Shown here: positions 10,516 to 20,256 of the stretch, in pieces
Position numbering within the stretch: the stretch's first letter is position 1
How the letters are laid out: each line of letters begins with the position of its first letter
Source of the DNA: Bacteroidales bacterium UBA7009
GTDB taxonomy: Bacteria > Bacteroidota > Bacteroidia > Bacteroidales > Paludibacteraceae
Reading direction: 5' to 3'
DNA length: 64,000 bases
Assembly: GCA_002449665.1 (NCBI GenBank)
Contig: DJXH01000037.1
Span: forward strand, 63,775 to 127,774
Made by a program: the position numbers and the translations under genes
Notes under the pieces: model-generated
What the model was told of the DNA's origin: nothing
What the model saw: only the letters and a program-made list of their open reading frames with translations
The model's database searches: none

Positions 10516-11060
10516 AAGGTCCAGTTTACTTGATAGGATATATGGGTGCAGGCAAAACGACCGTCGGTCGCCTGCTCGCCGACAGACTCGGCTGGCATTT
10601 CGTTGATCTTGACGATGCCTTTGCCGAAATGCACGGAATGACCACCACCGAATATATAAGCCGCTACGGCATAGAAGACTTCCGCCGCAAAGAGAAATTT
10701 GTGGCTGAAGACATAGCGGATATGTCGCCATACGAGAACGTGGTCTATGCCACGGGAGGCGGCTACCCCTGCTACGAAGACAATATGGAATGCCTGCAAG
10801 AACTCGGCACGAGCATCTACCTCCGTTGGGCTGCCGAAGACCTTGCCAAACGACTGATGCTCACCGACCTGAGAGAGCGACCGCTGCTGCAAGGCAAGAC
10901 GGAGCTGGAACTGCTGCGACAAATCACACCGCATCTGCAAGAAAGAGAGAAATACTACCTCAAAGCAGATTATACCATCGACTCCCCCGGCTTTACCGAA
11001 GAAGCCGACAACATAATGGCTCAGACTCTTCACGAGTTGATTAAAAACGAACAAATATGA
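10512..11060 (+). CDS. aroK: Shikimate kinase
   Basis: Phosphorylates shikimate at O3 in chorismate synthesis. I use the ATG at 10512 (ATGA overlap with the preceding gene; 182 residues) instead of an upstream in-frame TTG. Walker A GYMGAGKTTVG, the DLDDAF shikimate-binding motif, the Arg-rich EDFRRKEK block, GGGYPC and the RERPLL lid are all present. It overlaps sufE by four bases (ATGA at 11057). Confidence 0.95.
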   Translation: MKGPVYLIGYMGAGKTTVGRLLADRLGWHFVDLDDAFAEMHGMTTTEYISRYGIEDFRRKEKFVAEDIADMSPYENVVYATGGGYPCYEDNMECLQELGTSIYLRWAAEDLAKRLMLTDLRERPLLQGKTELELLRQITPHLQEREKYYLKADYTIDSPGFTEEADNIMAQTLHELIKNEQI

Positions 11061-11491
11061 CCATCAACGAAACACAAAATGAGATAATAGAAGAATTTAA
11101 CGGTTTTGACGACTGGATGGATCGCTATAGTCTCATCATCGATATGGGAAACAGTTTGGAACCGTTCCCCGCTGAAGACCGCACAGAGCAAAACCTGATT
11201 GACGGCTGTCAGTCAAAAGTGTGGTTCACCGCCCGACTGAAAGACAATGAACAGGGCGAAAAAACAATAGAATACAAAGGCGACTCCGATGCTATACTCG
11301 TAAAGGGCATTGTGGCTATGCTTATCCGCATATTGAGCGGACATACGCCAAAAGAAATAACAGAAGCCGACCTCTATTTCATAGACCGCATAAACCTGCG
11401 CGAACACCTCTCCCCCACCCGTAGCAACGGACTTGCAGCAATGCTCAAACAGATGCGACTTTATGCCGCCGCCTTCGCTGCAAAACAATAA
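11057..11491 (+). CDS. sufE: SufE-family sulfur acceptor for Fe-S assembly
   Basis: Takes persulfide sulfur from SufS for Fe-S cluster building. The acceptor cysteine lies in LIDGCQSKVW; the family block GIVAMLIRILSGHTPKEI follows. 144 residues, cytoplasmic. The ATG overlaps the aroK stop. The rest of the suf genes are not in this window. Confidence 0.93.
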   Translation: MTINETQNEIIEEFNGFDDWMDRYSLIIDMGNSLEPFPAEDRTEQNLIDGCQSKVWFTARLKDNEQGEKTIEYKGDSDAILVKGIVAMLIRILSGHTPKEITEADLYFIDRINLREHLSPTRSNGLAAMLKQMRLYAAAFAAKQ

Positions 11492-11519
11492 ATAAGATGA
11501 TGAATAAACCGGTTGAAAG

Positions 11520-12269
11520 ATGAAATACTATTATGACTTTACCGTCCCGTATCAAGATGTTGATATGGACAGACGACTCAGATTATACACACTCGAAAAC
11601 TACCTGCTCGGCTATGCGGCACAGACTGCCGACCGTATGGGTTTCGGCATACCGCAACTGCTGCCGTACAACTACACATGGATAATAACCAACCTCAATG
11701 CCGAGTTGGACTACCTGCCTACCCACAACGATACCATACAGATAGAGACTTGGATAGAAAGCAACCACCACAGCCTCTCCACTCGTAACTACCGTTTGTA
11801 CCTAACCAACAACGGCGAACACAAACTGATAGGCAAAGTAAAATCCGTTTGGGCTGTACTCGAACTCACTCGGCGCGAGATTGTCAATCCCTTTAATATG
11901 CCGATGTTTGAGGGTTGCGAAGACGGAGAAGTGCTTGAAATCAATCGCTGCGCACGTATTCGCGGCATAAACGAGCCGACAACAACCGGCGAACATACGG
12001 TGGTATATTCGGATATGGACTATAACCGCCACTGTAACTCGTGCAAGTATCTCGAGATGATGCTCAATACGCGCTTCCCCGAATTTATACGTCAGGCAAG
12101 AGAGAAAGGAGAACAGACGGGAGTGAAATTGGAAATAACCTATTCCAAAGAAGCCCAAATAGGAGAAACACTCAAAATACTCTGCGCCGAAACAGAAAAC
12201 GACACCTGCTACCAAGAGACAAACAGCGAAGGTCTGACTTGTTGTACCTGCCGCATATCCAAACTATAA
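11520..12269 (+). CDS. Acyl-ACP thioesterase (FatA/FatB-like, double hotdog)
   Basis: Releases fatty acids from acyl carrier protein. 249 residues with two hotdog halves: the first has YDFTVPYQDVDMDRRLRLYT, the second VVYSDMDYNRHCNSCKYLEM. The YSDMDYNRHCNS block holds the conserved Asp/Asn/His positions seen in plant and bacterial acyl-ACP thioesterases. No signal peptide. It sits 28 bp after sufE in the same string. Confidence 0.85.
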   Translation: MKYYYDFTVPYQDVDMDRRLRLYTLENYLLGYAAQTADRMGFGIPQLLPYNYTWIITNLNAELDYLPTHNDTIQIETWIESNHHSLSTRNYRLYLTNNGEHKLIGKVKSVWAVLELTRREIVNPFNMPMFEGCEDGEVLEINRCARIRGINEPTTTGEHTVVYSDMDYNRHCNSCKYLEMMLNTRFPEFIRQAREKGEQTGVKLEITYSKEAQIGETLKILCAETENDTCYQETNSEGLTCCTCRISKL

Positions 12270-12307
12270 ACAGTGTACAACAAATCCTAAAACCAAACTT
12301 CAAAAAA

Positions 12308-13057
12308 ATGGAAAACAACTGCAAAAAACTGCCAAACATAAAAGCGCTGAAAGAGGTAATCAATAACGTCAAACACATCATATTCCCGGGTTACTATGAA
12401 GCCTGCCCGGACGATGACAAACTTAAACGCTCATATATAGAAGGACAAAAACGCCAACTGCACCTGCTGCTTGCCGAACAACTGTGTGCCGATGATGCCG
12501 AACGTTTTATAGAGCAACTGCCTGAAATAGAGCGGCTGCTGCAAACAGATGTAGATGCTATGGTAAGCAATGACCCCGCCGTAGCCAACAGGGACGAAGT
12601 GATTTACTGCTACCCGCTCGTAGTGGCAATGATCCACTATCGCACAGCACACGCCCTGCACAAAATGAACATTCCTATCATTCCAAGAATACTGACGGAG
12701 ATGGCTCACTCGCTTACCGGCATAGACATCCACCCTGGGGCGCAGATAGGCGAATACTTTGCCATAGACCACGGCACGGGCGTAGTAATAGGCGAAACGT
12801 GCATAATAGGCAATCACGTAACTCTATATCAAGGCGTTACGCTCGGCGCAAAGAACTTCCAAACCGACGAGAAAGGCAACCCCGTCAATACTCCTCGACA
12901 CCCTATTCTTGAAGACTATGTTACCGTCTATTCCAATACCTCCATACTCGGTCGTATCACCATAGGACAACACTCCGTCATAGGCGGCAACATCTGGCTG
13001 ACACATAGCGTACCTGCCGGTTCACATATAATTCAAAGCAAAGAGATAGAACAATAA
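12308..13057 (+). CDS. cysE: Serine O-acetyltransferase
   Basis: Acetylates L-serine to O-acetylserine, the substrate of CysK (61377 in this window). The first good start is the ATG at 12308 (249 residues); the open frame extends upstream inside the thioesterase gene but without cysE-like sequence. N-terminal helical domain, then IHYRTAHALH and the left-handed beta-helix hexapeptides (GIDIHPGAQIG, IDHGTGVVIGETCIIG, VTLYQGVTLGAK) with the active-site His of the DHGTG motif. The C-terminal tail is short. Confidence 0.92.
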   Translation: MENNCKKLPNIKALKEVINNVKHIIFPGYYEACPDDDKLKRSYIEGQKRQLHLLLAEQLCADDAERFIEQLPEIERLLQTDVDAMVSNDPAVANRDEVIYCYPLVVAMIHYRTAHALHKMNIPIIPRILTEMAHSLTGIDIHPGAQIGEYFAIDHGTGVVIGETCIIGNHVTLYQGVTLGAKNFQTDEKGNPVNTPRHPILEDYVTVYSNTSILGRITIGQHSVIGGNIWLTHSVPAGSHIIQSKEIEQ

Positions 13058-13065
13058 CTGCCGTT

Positions 13066-14331
13066 ATGCCGGAGATTCTGCTGCATTATATATGGTTCAA
13101 ACGCTATTTCGACCGCTTTGAACAGCATACCGACAGCGGAAAAAACATAACTGTCATATCAGTAGGCGAACACAACACGGATGCCGGTCCCGATTTCATC
13201 AATGCACATATCCGCATAGACGGAATAGAACTCTACGGGAACGTGGAGATACATATCAATGCCACTGACTGGAACAAACACCGGCATCACACAGACCCTG
13301 CATACGACAATGTTATTCTGCACGTTGTCTGCAGGTCAGATACAAAGGTGTTAAATTCCGCAGGTAGAGAGATAGAGCAGTGCGAACTGAAGTTTGACAG
13401 CGACAGCGACTACCTCACCTCTCTTATAGCAGATGCTCAACGCATGGAAACGGCTGCATATAAGATAGAGTGCAGCCAAAGTCTCATTTACAATCCGCTG
13501 CTGCTGACAGAAGGCTGGAAGAAAGCACTTCTTATGCAGCGGCTTGACTGTAAAGCACAGTCTATAAAGCAGTTGCTTGACATAACAAAGAACGACAAAG
13601 AGAGTGCTTTCTACATCACTCTTGCACGCCATTTCGGCTTTCATACCAACTCCCTGCCAATGGAGCAACTTGCCGTGCAGACTCCCCTGCTCTGCCTGAA
13701 GAAACACCGTAGTTCGCTCTTCCAACTCACTGCCATACTGCTCGGACAAAGCGGACTGATTGAAGATATGCAGACAGAAGACCAGCCGCTGCTACTGAAA
13801 GAATATCAATTTATTAAATCCAAGTTCGGACTCACACCAATAGAAAAACATCTTTGGAAAAAACTCAGGCTCCACCCCAATAACTTTCCCGAAACGCGTA
13901 TACGACAATTTGCATATCTTATTTTCGGTCAGGACTTCCTATACTCTCAACTTACCGGCTGCGACACGACGGAGGATATGCAACGCGTGTTTACAACTCG
14001 GTATGAGGTGGATAACTTTGACAAAAAACGAGTACTCATCCCGCCGCCGTTAGGAGCAGACTCAATTAGAACACTCATTATCAACACCGCAATACCATAT
14101 AAGTATGCCGCAGGCGACAAAGCCCTTACTTATAACCTCTTAGACCAACTGCCTGCAGAGAACAACCGAATAATAAGACAATGGAAAACGGTGGGACAAA
14201 AAGTAAAGACAGCAGCCGATTCGCAGGCACTGCTACACCTATACACCAACTACTGCCAGCCTGTACAGTGCCAAAACTGCGATGTAGGCTACCAAGTATT
14301 CCTTAACAGCAACAAAAAATATATGTCCTGA
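13066..14331 (+). CDS. DUF2851 family protein
   Basis: Conserved Bacteroidetes protein of unknown function. It shows the family start LLHYIWFKRYFD and the block GEHNTDAGPDFINAHIRIDG ... GNVEIHINATDWNKH, which has a nuclease-like look (Asp/Glu/His clustered in beta-strands), but no function is established. 421 residues, no signal peptide. Starts 8 bp after cysE and ends at the bidirectional terminator, so it is the last gene of the first operon. Confidence 0.85.
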   Translation: MPEILLHYIWFKRYFDRFEQHTDSGKNITVISVGEHNTDAGPDFINAHIRIDGIELYGNVEIHINATDWNKHRHHTDPAYDNVILHVVCRSDTKVLNSAGREIEQCELKFDSDSDYLTSLIADAQRMETAAYKIECSQSLIYNPLLLTEGWKKALLMQRLDCKAQSIKQLLDITKNDKESAFYITLARHFGFHTNSLPMEQLAVQTPLLCLKKHRSSLFQLTAILLGQSGLIEDMQTEDQPLLLKEYQFIKSKFGLTPIEKHLWKKLRLHPNNFPETRIRQFAYLIFGQDFLYSQLTGCDTTEDMQRVFTTRYEVDNFDKKRVLIPPPLGADSIRTLIINTAIPYKYAAGDKALTYNLLDQLPAENNRIIRQWKTVGQKVKTAADSQALLHLYTNYCQPVQCQNCDVGYQVFLNSNKKYMS

Positions 14332-14360
14332 CTTTCTAAAAGTCGGGGCATATTTTTTTG
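14321..14360. terminator. Bidirectional rho-independent terminator
   Basis: Arms 14321-14334 and 14340-14353 pair (ATATGTCCTGACTT with AAGTCGGGGCATAT, two G-U pairs), followed by a T7 run on the plus strand and preceded by an A6 run that acts as a T run on the minus strand. It separates the convergent DUF2851 and dnaA genes. Confidence 0.85.
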
Positions 14361-14371
14361 TTACTGCAATT

Positions 14372-15742
14372 TCATTTTTCAAGTGTGCGCTCAAGCAGTT
14401 CAATATCGTGTTTGAGCACATTATCATAAGTCAGTTGGGCAGAGATGGTATTGAGAGTATGTATTACCGTAGCGTGAGAGCGGTTTCCGACAGCCGAACC
14501 TATATCCGTCAGGGAATGATTAGTGAGCCGTTTAAGCAGATACACCACCATCTGACGAGCGCGAACCACATCTTTCTGGCGCGACTGCCCCAACACAGCC
14601 TTCTCCGGTAAACCGACATGCTCGCATACCGCACCTATAACATCTTCCGTGCGAACCTCCTGCGGCTGAACATCCACCAAACGCTCCACCACTTTTTGAG
14701 CCAAATGCAGGTCAACCTCTTGGTTCATAAGCGTTGAATAGACCATCAGAGATGCTAACACACCCTCTATATCTCGTATGTTGTCGCAGGCGTTACGGGC
14801 AATATAGTCTATCACCTCATCGCTAAGTTGCAGTCCGTCCCTGTGAACCTTGTTTATCAAGATGTCTTTTCTCAAAGCAAAGTCAGGTCGCTGTATCTCA
14901 ACAGCCAAGCCCCATTTGAAACGCGTAAGCAAACGCTCTTCCACATCGCGCAGTTGAAGCGGCGAACGGTCGGAAGTCAGAATAAGTTGCTTGCGAGACT
15001 GGTGAAGGTAGTTGAAGATATGGAAGAATGTGTCCTGTGTGCCTTTCAGACCCGAAAAGAACTGAATATCGTCTATGATAAGGACATCCACGCCTTGGTA
15101 AAACATCAGGAACTCCGGCACTTTGTTTTGCTGTGTGGCTTCCTGATATTGGAGTTTGAAAGTGTTGGCACTGATAAAGAGCACCCGCAAAGACGGCATA
15201 AGAGTTGTAATCTCGTTTCCTATAGCGTTGGCAAGGTGGGTCTTCCCCACTCCGCTGCCGCCGTATATGAACAACGGATTAAATATAGTGCGCCCGGGCT
15301 CTTTTGCTATAGCCAATGCCGCCGTACGCGCAAGGCGATTGCTCTCGCCTTGTATGAAAGAAGATAGCGTATAGGTCGAGTTAAGGTGTGTATCCCACTG
15401 ATAGTTAGCCACTGACTGCGGTGCAGACTGCGCTATGGGGCTTACTGCACGCCTCTCGGACGGATAGGTGGCTGCCGCACCGGTGGTGGAATCAATCAGC
15501 ACACGATACTCCAAACGAGTGTCCTTGCCGAATACGCGCCAAATAACACGACTGAGCAGGTCAATATAGTTCTCCTCTATATATTCAACCACATACTGGC
15601 TCTTAACCCTAAGCACCAACACATCGTCCGCATAACTCACTGCTTCGAGCGAGGCGAACCATGTATTATATACGGTGGGCGTAAGGTTGTCGCGCAGTAT
15701 TACCGCGCACTGTTGCCACAATATGCGAAAATCATTTGTCAT
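14372..15742 (-). CDS. dnaA: Chromosomal replication initiator DnaA
   Basis: AAA+ protein that opens the replication origin. Domain I is at about 1-80 (WQQCAVILRDNLTPTVYNTW), with a short linker. Domain III has Walker A GGSGVGKTHLANAIGN, Walker B VLIIDDIQFF and the box VII arginine finger region RLLTRFKWG. Domain IV ends with the DNA-binding signature SAVGNRSHATVIHTLNTI. 456 residues, normal. Monocistronic on the minus strand, with its own promoter at 15776-15805. Confidence 0.97.
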   Translation of the reverse strand: MTNDFRILWQQCAVILRDNLTPTVYNTWFASLEAVSYADDVLVLRVKSQYVVEYIEENYIDLLSRVIWRVFGKDTRLEYRVLIDSTTGAAATYPSERRAVSPIAQSAPQSVANYQWDTHLNSTYTLSSFIQGESNRLARTAALAIAKEPGRTIFNPLFIYGGSGVGKTHLANAIGNEITTLMPSLRVLFISANTFKLQYQEATQQNKVPEFLMFYQGVDVLIIDDIQFFSGLKGTQDTFFHIFNYLHQSRKQLILTSDRSPLQLRDVEERLLTRFKWGLAVEIQRPDFALRKDILINKVHRDGLQLSDEVIDYIARNACDNIRDIEGVLASLMVYSTLMNQEVDLHLAQKVVERLVDVQPQEVRTEDVIGAVCEHVGLPEKAVLGQSRQKDVVRARQMVVYLLKRLTNHSLTDIGSAVGNRSHATVIHTLNTISAQLTYDNVLKHDIELLERTLEK

Positions 15743-15775
15743 TCGTCAAGGCTGAATTTTCTCACAAAAACGGTG

Positions 15776-15805
15776 CAAAGTTACGGCAAATTTTTAATTC
15801 TCAAA
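15776..15805 (-). promoter_or_regulatory. dnaA promoter (Bacteroidetes type)
   Basis: On the minus strand TTTG (15802-15805) and TAACTTTG (15776-15783) are separated by 18 bp, close to the TTTG-N19/20-TAnnTTTG consensus, about 35 bp upstream of the dnaA ATG. Confidence 0.6.
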
Positions 15806-16100
15806 AACCACCGCTAACTCCACTTGTTGAAAGCAAAGTCTATATTTGTAATTTTCAAGCGTTTAAGTATATTTGCCTGAAATTATGCAATTTATAAGAG
15901 TTGTTGACATCTAACTTTTTGATTTTCACTTTTGCGTAAAAACATCGTTCCACAAATTTTGTATGGTACAAAATCAGCAAAAAAACTGAAAAAGCAGTGT
16001 TTAACGGAAAACATATAAATTTCGTTGTATTTAGACATAATCTAATAATCGTCATTAAGTGAGTAATTATGATAATCTTCGGGCATTTTTTGGGATAAAA
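15806..16100. other. AT-rich spacer between dnaA and mce
   Basis: About 300 bp of AT-rich DNA without a convincing gene. I looked for clustered DnaA boxes (TTATCCACA and one-mismatch forms) and saw none, so I do not call an origin. The longest frame here (107 residues, minus) has low-complexity composition and no family resemblance. Confidence 0.5.
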
Positions 16101-16132
16101 TTTGCACAGATTGAAAAAACTCCGTACCTTTG
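16101..16132 (+). promoter_or_regulatory. Promoter of the methylmalonyl-CoA operon
   Basis: TTTG at 16101-16104, 20 bp, TACCTTTG at 16125-16132, an exact fit to the Bacteroidetes housekeeping promoter, 60 bp upstream of mce. Confidence 0.75.
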
Positions 16133-16192
16133 CAACGTTCTTTTGCCCGATAAAAAATTGTTTTACATATATTTTCAAAATTTATAAAAATT

Positions 16193-16606
16193 ATGAAACC
16201 CACTCACATTGAGCATCTTGGCATTGCCGTTCCGAGTTTGGAAGAGGCTATGCCGTTTTTTGAGTTCCTCACAGGTAGCAAATGTTACAACATAGAGGAG
16301 GTTGCAGATCAGAAAGTTAAGACCGCTTTTTTCAAAGTCGGCGAAGTAAAGATTGAGCTTTTGGAGCCTACCTGCCCCGAATCGACCATCGCCAAATTTA
16401 TTGAGAAGAACGGCGGTCGCGGTGGTGTCCACCACGTTGCTTTCAACGTTGAGAACGTAGCCGAAGCCCTCAAAGAGGCCGAAGAAGCAGGCTTGCAACT
16501 CATAGATAAAGCTCCGCGTAAAGGTGCTGAAAATCTTATGATTGCTTTCCTCCACCCGAAGAGCACAAAGGGCGTACTGACTGAGATTTGCGAACAACCC
16601 AAATAA
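16193..16606 (+). CDS. mce: Methylmalonyl-CoA epimerase
   Basis: Interconverts (2R)- and (2S)-methylmalonyl-CoA so that the product of methylmalonyl-CoA mutase can be decarboxylated. Glyoxalase/VOC fold: metal His in HIEHLGIAVPS, a second in GGVHHVAFNV and the closing Glu in GVLTEICE. 137 residues, typical. First gene of a five-gene cluster with the decarboxylase subunits, 9 bp before mmdA. Confidence 0.95.
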   Translation: MKPTHIEHLGIAVPSLEEAMPFFEFLTGSKCYNIEEVADQKVKTAFFKVGEVKIELLEPTCPESTIAKFIEKNGGRGGVHHVAFNVENVAEALKEAEEAGLQLIDKAPRKGAENLMIAFLHPKSTKGVLTEICEQPK

Positions 16607-16615
16607 TCGACTGCT

Positions 16616-18172
16616 ATGGATAACACAAAATTGCAAAAACTTATTGACAACCGCGTAAAAGCAAAAGCCGGCGGCGGTGAGGCAGCTGTGGAAAAGCACC
16701 ACGCCAAGGGCTGTTATACTTGCCGCGAACGTATCAATATGCTTCTTGACGAAGGCTCGTTTGAAGAAGTGAATATGTTCCTTACCCATCGTTGCCACGA
16801 TTTCGGTATGGAGAAGAAAGTTTTCCTCGGCGACGGTGTTGCCTGCGGTAGCGGTACGATAGACGGTCGTCTTGTCTTTGTCTTCGCACAGGATGCCACC
16901 GTTATCGGCGGTTCGCTTTCGGAGACTATGGCTCTGAAGATTTGCAACGTTATGGATCAGGCAATGAAGCTCGGTGCACCTATTATAGGTCTTAATGACT
17001 CTGGCGGTGCACGTATACAGGAAGGTGCTTGCGCACTGGCAGGATATGCCGAGATTTTTGAGCGTAACATCCTGGCTTCGGGCGTAGTACCTCAGATTAG
17101 CGTTATCTTCGGTCCCTGCGCCGGAGGTGCCGTATATTCTCCCGCTCTGACTGACTTTATTATGATGACCGAGCAGAACTCATATATGTTCATCACCGGT
17201 CCGAAGGTAGTAAAGAGCGTTACCGGTGAAGACGTTACGGTTGAGCAACTCGGCGGCGCGAAAGTACACGCCACCAAGTCGGGTGTTACCCACTTTGTTG
17301 CAGCCACAGAAGAAGAGGCTCTGCAAGAGGTTCGCCGCCTTGTAAGTTTCATTCCTCAAAACAATATGGAAGAGGCCCCGCTTATGGACTGCACAGACGA
17401 TCCTATGCGCGTAGAGGACGAACTGAACGAGATTGTTCCCGACGACCCCAACAAACCTTATAATATGAAGGACATCATCAACCTCATAGTTGATAATGGC
17501 GACTTTATGGAGGTGCAGAAAGATTATGCGAAGAACATCATCTGCGGTTTTGCACGTTTCAACGGCAGAAGTACGGGTATCATAGCCAACCAACCTTCGT
17601 GGCTTGCAGGTGTGCTTGACTGCGATGCAAGCCGTAAAGCAGCACGTTTCGTTCGCTTCTGCGATGCCTTCAACATCCAGATTCTCACGCTTGTTGACGT
17701 CCCTGGTTTCCTCTGCGGTACGGGTCAGGAGTATGCCGGTATTATCGACCACGGAGCAAAACTGATGTTTGCTTACGGCGAAGCTACCGTTCCAAAGGTA
17801 ACCATCACGGTTCGTAAGAGTTACGGCGGCAGTCATATCGTTATGAGTTGCAAGCAACTGCGCGGCGATATGTGCTATGCTTGGCCTAATGCGGAGATAG
17901 CCGTTATGGGTGCAAGCGGTGCTGTGGGCGTACTTCAGGCAAAGGCTCTCAAAGCAATTGAAGACCCCGAAGAGAAGAAGAAATTTATAGCAGAAAAAGA
18001 GGCTGAATACAAAGAGTTGTTTGCAAGTCCTTATCAGGCTGCCAACCGCGGCTATATAGACGATGTAATAGAGCCTCGCAATACCCGTGTTCGTATCATC
18101 AATGCTTTTGAGAAGTTGCAAACCAAACGCTTAAGCAACCCGATGAAGAAACACAGTAATATACCTTTGTAA
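16616..18172 (+). CDS. mmdA: Methylmalonyl-CoA decarboxylase alpha subunit (carboxyltransferase)
   Basis: Transfers CO2 from methylmalonyl-CoA to biotin on MmdC, giving propionyl-CoA. 518 residues of the acyl-CoA carboxyltransferase family with two crotonase-like halves. Oxyanion-hole signatures are visible in the N half (SGGARIQEGA, GPCAGGAVYSPA) and the C half (VPGFLCGTGQE, MGASGAVGVLQ). The neighbours mmdD, mmdC and mmdB point to the Na+-pumping decarboxylase rather than a soluble ATP-dependent propionyl-CoA carboxylase; a biotin carboxylase gene is not seen here. Confidence 0.95.
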   Translation: MDNTKLQKLIDNRVKAKAGGGEAAVEKHHAKGCYTCRERINMLLDEGSFEEVNMFLTHRCHDFGMEKKVFLGDGVACGSGTIDGRLVFVFAQDATVIGGSLSETMALKICNVMDQAMKLGAPIIGLNDSGGARIQEGACALAGYAEIFERNILASGVVPQISVIFGPCAGGAVYSPALTDFIMMTEQNSYMFITGPKVVKSVTGEDVTVEQLGGAKVHATKSGVTHFVAATEEEALQEVRRLVSFIPQNNMEEAPLMDCTDDPMRVEDELNEIVPDDPNKPYNMKDIINLIVDNGDFMEVQKDYAKNIICGFARFNGRSTGIIANQPSWLAGVLDCDASRKAARFVRFCDAFNIQILTLVDVPGFLCGTGQEYAGIIDHGAKLMFAYGEATVPKVTITVRKSYGGSHIVMSCKQLRGDMCYAWPNAEIAVMGASGAVGVLQAKALKAIEDPEEKKKFIAEKEAEYKELFASPYQAANRGYIDDVIEPRNTRVRIINAFEKLQTKRLSNPMKKHSNIPL

Positions 18173-18190
18173 AATAGAAGGATAGGAATT

Positions 18191-18502
18191 ATGATATTTC
18201 TCGATATTACATCGCAAACTTGGATTGTAACTCTTTTAGGCTTTACGATTGTCGTACTGCTGCTTTTCTGCTTCATATATATAATGAAGTTATTGGGATG
18301 GATAATGCAAAAAGTTTCCGCCCCGAAGAAGAAAGAGCAGCCGGTTCAAAACAACGTACAGCTTGAGAGCAAAGCGACAAGCGGTGATGAGATGGCGGCA
18401 GTGGCATTTGCCCTTCATCTCTATTACAACAGTTTGCACGACGAAGAGTCGCCCCGTCTGACGGTTAAGAACCACCATACGGCTTGGCATATTATTCAAT
18501 AG
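18191..18502 (+). CDS. mmdD: Decarboxylase delta/gamma subunit (OadG family)
   Basis: Small membrane subunit that holds the decarboxylase complex together. One TM helix at about 10-38 (WIVTLLGFTIVVLLLFCFIY), then a charged cytoplasmic tail with Lys-rich KKKEQ. The conserved middle EMAAVAFALHLYYNSLHDEE resembles the I(A)AI-AAI-A motif region of OadG-like proteins. 103 residues. Placement between mmdA and mmdC supports the call. Confidence 0.85.
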   Translation: MIFLDITSQTWIVTLLGFTIVVLLLFCFIYIMKLLGWIMQKVSAPKKKEQPVQNNVQLESKATSGDEMAAVAFALHLYYNSLHDEESPRLTVKNHHTAWHIIQ

Positions 18503-18520
18503 AATTAACACAAAATCAAT

Positions 18521-18940
18521 ATGAAAGAATTTTCGTTCAAAGTAAACGGCGTGGAGTATAAGACTGCCGTTAAGGAAATGGAAGACGGCAAGACTGAAGT
18601 TACCGTCAATGGAAAAGCATATCAGGTGGAGATGGAGCACACGGAGCATAAAGCAGCCCACGTTGCCCCGAAGGCAGCCGCCACAGCCGCTCCCAAGGCA
18701 CAGCAGGCAGCAGCCGCTCCCACAGGCGGAATGCAGGTTAAGTCTCCGCTGCCGGGCAGCATAATAAAAGTGCTTGTAAGCGAAGGTCAGGCTGTCAAGA
18801 AAGGCGACACGTTGCTTACGCTTGAGAGTATGAAGATGGAAAATACGGTAGCCGCCGAGTGCGACGGTACGGTTAAACAGATAGCCGTTACTGCAGGTCA
18901 GAACGTTATGCAGGACGACCTCTTGGTAGTGCTTGGCTGA
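18521..18940 (+). CDS. mmdC: Biotin carrier subunit of methylmalonyl-CoA decarboxylase
   Basis: Carries CO2 on biotin between MmdA and MmdB. The N-terminal ~45 residues are a small beta-domain, residues 46-69 are an Ala/Pro-rich swinging linker, and 70-139 form the biotinyl domain with biotinylated Lys105 in ESMKMEN. 139 residues. The next gene starts 1 bp after its stop. Confidence 0.95.
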   Translation: MKEFSFKVNGVEYKTAVKEMEDGKTEVTVNGKAYQVEMEHTEHKAAHVAPKAAATAAPKAQQAAAAPTGGMQVKSPLPGSIIKVLVSEGQAVKKGDTLLTLESMKMENTVAAECDGTVKQIAVTAGQNVMQDDLLVVLG

Positions 18941-18941
18941 T

Positions 18942-20141
18942 ATGGAAGGATTAGAGAAATTTATTGAGACTATGGGATTTATGCAGCTCACCTGGCAACA
19001 GGCACTGATGCTGCTTATATCCTTTTTCCTGCTTTATCTTGCCATAAAGAAGCAGTATGAGCCTCTGCTCCTGCTTCCTATAGCATTCGGAATGTTGCTC
19101 ACCAACCTTCCTGCTTCGGGTATGTTCCACGAGGAGTTGTGGTCGTCTTTTCTTCAGCCGTATTTAGAGAATGGCGACCCCAATCCGGCATATCACAGTT
19201 ATGGAGCCATACTGAAAAACGCAGGATTGCTTGACGTATTGTATATAGGTGTAAAAGCGGGTGTATATCCTTGCCTTATATTCATAGGTGTAGGTGCAAT
19301 GACGGATTTCGGTCCGCTGATTGCCAACCCGAAGAGTTTCATACTTGGTGCTGCCGCTCAAGTAGGTATATTTATCACGTTCCTTTGCGCTAACATCTGG
19401 TTTACTCCCGCCGAGGCAGGTTCAATAGGTATAATTGGCGGTGCCGACGGTCCGACGAGTATCTTCCTTACATCAAAACTTGCACCTCATCTGCTTGGTC
19501 CTATTGCTATTGCCGCTTATTCGTATATGGCACTCGTGCCTGTCATTCAGCCGCCTATTATGCGTGCACTCACGACAGAGAAAGAGCGTAAGATTAAGAT
19601 GAGCCAACTTCGCAGCGTAAGCAAGACGGAGAAGATAGTGTTCCCGATTATCATCACCACTATCGTTGCTCTCGTTTTGCCTGATGCAGCACCTCTTATC
19701 GGCTGCCTTATGCTCGGCAACCTGATGAAAGAGTGTGGCGTGGTTGACCGCTTGAGCAAGACGGCGCAGAACGAACTGATGAACATCGTTGTCATCTTCC
19801 TCGGCTTGAGCGTCGGTGCTACCGCTACTGGTACAACTTTCTTAAGCGTTAAGACATTGCTTATACTTGCTATGGGTATCATTGCTTTCGGTTTGGGTAC
19901 GGCAGGCGGTGTACTGCTCGCTAAGTTTATGAACCTGTTTACGAAAGAGAAAATCAATCCGCTTATCGGTTCGGCTGGTGTAAGTGCCGTACCTATGGCA
20001 GCCCGCGTAAGCCAAATGGAGGGTCAGAAAGCCGACCCGAGCAACTTCCTGCTTATGCACGCTATGGGTCCGAACGTGGCAGGTGTGATCGGTTCTGCCG
20101 TTGCAGCAGGCATATTGCTCAATATGCTCGGAGCAGCATAA
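18942..20141 (+). CDS. mmdB: Na+-translocating decarboxylase beta subunit
   Basis: Integral membrane subunit that decarboxylates carboxybiotin and exports Na+. I use the ATG at 18942 (399 residues) rather than the TTG at 18933. Multiple TM helices; the key [14 protein letters not shown] motif (catalytic Asp in GGADGP) and the second-half [14 protein letters not shown] region are present, both diagnostic for OadB/MmdB/GcdB. Last gene of the cluster, followed by a terminator. Confidence 0.95.
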   Translation: MEGLEKFIETMGFMQLTWQQALMLLISFFLLYLAIKKQYEPLLLLPIAFGMLLTNLPASGMFHEELWSSFLQPYLENGDPNPAYHSYGAILKNAGLLDVLYIGVKAGVYPCLIFIGVGAMTDFGPLIANPKSFILGAAAQVGIFITFLCANIWFTPAEAGSIGIIGGADGPTSIFLTSKLAPHLLGPIAIAAYSYMALVPVIQPPIMRALTTEKERKIKMSQLRSVSKTEKIVFPIIITTIVALVLPDAAPLIGCLMLGNLMKECGVVDRLSKTAQNELMNIVVIFLGLSVGATATGTTFLSVKTLLILAMGIIAFGLGTAGGVLLAKFMNLFTKEKINPLIGSAGVSAVPMAARVSQMEGQKADPSNFLLMHAMGPNVAGVIGSAVAAGILLNMLGAA

Positions 20142-20195
20142 ATATAAAAACGGTAATTAAAGGGTTTATATATCAAGCCCTTATCCCGATACGAG

Positions 20196-20236
20196 AGTGT
20201 TGCCGAGGGTGTAAATCTTCGGCAACACTTGCATTT
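20196..20236 (+). terminator. Terminator after mmdB
   Basis: Perfect 11-bp stem AGTGTTGCCGA (20196-20206) with TCGGCAACACT (20219-20229) and a 12-base loop, followed by a short TGCATTTT tail. The T run is modest. Confidence 0.7.
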
Positions 20237-20256
20237 TAATAAAGCACATAATCATT

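Noticed and set aside
15743..16192. Possible replication origin beside dnaA
   Set aside because: AT-rich, but no cluster of DnaA boxes could be found by eye; promoters for both flanking genes explain part of the spacer.
17180..18121. 313-residue open frame on the minus strand
   Set aside because: Antisense to mmdA; low-quality composition and no family resemblance.
16616..18172. Propionyl-CoA carboxylase beta subunit
   Set aside because: The same family, but the adjacent OadG-, biotin-carrier- and OadB-like genes indicate the Na+-pumping decarboxylase.
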